DNA of 64,000 bases, from contig OZ026601.1 in assembly GCA_964020085.1 (NCBI GenBank), forward strand, positions 881,001 through 945,000. Reading direction: 5' to 3'. This DNA comes from Micromussa lordhowensis (taxonomy: Eukaryota > Cnidaria > Anthozoa > Scleractinia > Lobophylliidae). How positions within the stretch are numbered: the stretch's first letter is position 1; each line of letters opens with the position of its first letter. Below, one piece after another: positions 63,101 to 64,000 of this stretch. Both the position numbers and the translations under genes were made by a program. A model generated the notes under the pieces. That model saw only the letters and a list, made by a program, of their open reading frames with translations. It made no database searches and was not told the origin of the DNA.

Positions 63101-64000
63101 TGCTATTCCTTCTCTTCCGTTTATTCATTCGTTCTCCTGTTCGTTCGTTATCCCATTAGTTCTCTCGTTCCTATCCGTGACATCATTGTTGAGGACAGAA
63201 AGTATTATAGAATGTAACATTCTCTTTACAGTTTGTAGCGATGGCATAGAAATGTATAAACCTGGTGATAAATTTATGACTGAAAAAGATGGCAAGTATT
63301 TGGAATGCAAGTGTGGAATGGACGAAGTTCCAAACTGTCAAGAAGTCCTTATTGGTAAGTATTAGGATTCTTGCGTCATTTTCATAACTTTCCAACAAAA
63401 TGAAGCTCAATAAAATTTACAAGAAATTGACCGATCGCACGAGTTAGTGCTGGCCAGATATTAATATTTCGTTCTCGGTCATCTTGACCTTAAAATATTC
63501 TTGTCTGGCCCTCACCTTCCACTGGGTCAATACAAGAGATAGTTTCTTGGTCAATAAGCTAAGAATATCGCTTCTTGAACCATCTATCTATTTAGTAAAG
63601 TAAGACAAATGCTGCAATCTGATTGGCAAATACAAGAGAAAGTCTTTTGGTCATTAAGCTAAGAATATCGTTTCTTAAACCCTCTATCTATTTAGTAAAG
63701 TAAGACAAATGCTGCAATCTGTTTGGCCAATACAAGAGGTAGTCTTTTGGTCATTAAGCTAGGAATATCGTTTCTTAAACCCTCTATCTATTAAGTAAAG
63801 TAAGACAAATGCTGCAATCTGATTGGCCAATGCAATACAAGTCTCCGTTGGAAGTTAGTTCCACTCAAAAACAGTTTAGACTCATCAAGAACAGCTTACA
63901 ATAAATTAAGTTTAATGATATTTCACTCGCCAGTTATTTCATAATTGTTTGATTATTTCTTAGTTCCACCAAAGGAGCCGCCCAGGCCCCCACCAGTGTT
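60171..64000 (+). CDS. Secreted Cys-rich protein with VWC-like module and Pro-rich start (partial, runs off window)
   Basis: Exons 60171-60260, 61580-61601, 62100-62270, 63232-63354 and 63964-64000+, with phases 0-1-1-1 and GT-AG ends. Exon 1 is a signal peptide ([19 protein letters not shown]). The 22-nt exon 2 supplies RNKRSY, a dibasic site just before the mature protein. Exon 3 has spaced cysteines ([29 protein letters not shown]) ending in TCCPEKC. Exon 4 reads like the core of a VWC-type module ([13 protein letters not shown], then [13 protein letters not shown]). Exon 5 begins [12 protein letters not shown], so a Pro-rich region follows outside the window. The processing layout resembles the minicollagen genes, and the Pro-rich part may resemble them too, but no CRD is visible. 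The 22-nt exon is supported only by phase and splice sites. Function unknown; an extracellular matrix role is likely. Confidence 0.65.
61101..61345 (+). mobile_element. SINE family B copy with good A and B boxes
   Basis: GAGCAGGGATGGTGCAGTGA opens the copy, with GCGCTCGCCTCCCATC and GGGTTCGATTCC as pol III A- and B-box regions. The body matches the copies at 14354 and 400. It ends in a TTGTAAATTTATTTA tail. It lies in the first intron of the VWC-like gene. Confidence 0.88.
63525..63838. repeat. 100-bp tandem repeat, about three units (intron of VWC-like gene)
   Basis: The word TTAAGCTAAGAATATCG and its neighbours recur with exact 100-bp spacing: AAGAATATCG at 63561 and 63661, AGGAATATCG at 63761. 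Units differ by only a few bases (GATTGGCAAATAC, GTTTGGCCAATAC, GATTGGCCAATG). The last two units are most alike. Confidence 0.95.

Overview
The window is a nuclear genome segment from a cnidarian, most likely an anthozoan and probably a stony coral. The animal assignment rests on an intron-rich spliceosomal GTPase gene, a vertebrate-like 71-nt tRNA-Gly(GCC), tRNA-derived SINEs and GT-AG introns. The cnidarian assignment rests on minicollagen-type proteins, which are known only from nematocyst (stinging capsule) walls. The coral assignment is inference. All gene models come from reading frames, splice phases and family motifs by eye; no transcript or database was available.

Layout. (1) 98-14718, + strand: 29 exons covering about the last 857 residues of EFTUD2 (U5 snRNP 116 kDa GTPase, Snu114). 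Its introns carry several foldback elements, a LINE remnant, TAA microsatellites and SINE copies. (2) About 17.1-22.3 kb: a large inverted duplication. Each arm carries a rhodopsin-family GPCR copy, and each copy is broken by its own small insertions. (3) 25.5-34.3 kb: two secreted-protein loci on the + strand. The first is a proteoglycan-like, acidic, Ser-Gly-rich protein with a SUEL/rhamnose-binding lectin domain and apparent alternative 3' ends. The second is a Pro- and Cys-rich secreted protein. All predicted coding introns in both are phase 1. (4) 38.7-54.2 kb: a cluster of four minicollagen-type genes sharing one architecture: 5'UTR exon, signal-peptide exon, large mature-protein exon, phase-1 coding introns. 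Three on the + strand have minicollagen-like cysteine-rich domains (CRDs) and polyproline, but His-rich blocks where the Gly-X-Y collagen helix should be. The fourth, on the - strand, is a true minicollagen with 14 Gly-X-Y triplets and several CRDs. (5) 56359-56429: tRNA-Gly. (6) 60.2 kb to the window end: a secreted Cys-rich protein with a VWC-like module and the start of a Pro-rich region, running off the window.

How they may work together: the 39-54 kb genes look like a local set of capsule-wall components, each secreted with a short basic propeptide and cross-linkable through CRD disulfides and polyproline. The flanking secreted genes (lectin/proteoglycan, Pro-Cys protein, VWC-like protein) could belong to the same or another extracellular matrix; their link to nematocysts is only positional. 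The most interesting item is the trio of collagen-less, histidine-rich, CRD-bearing proteins beside a true minicollagen.
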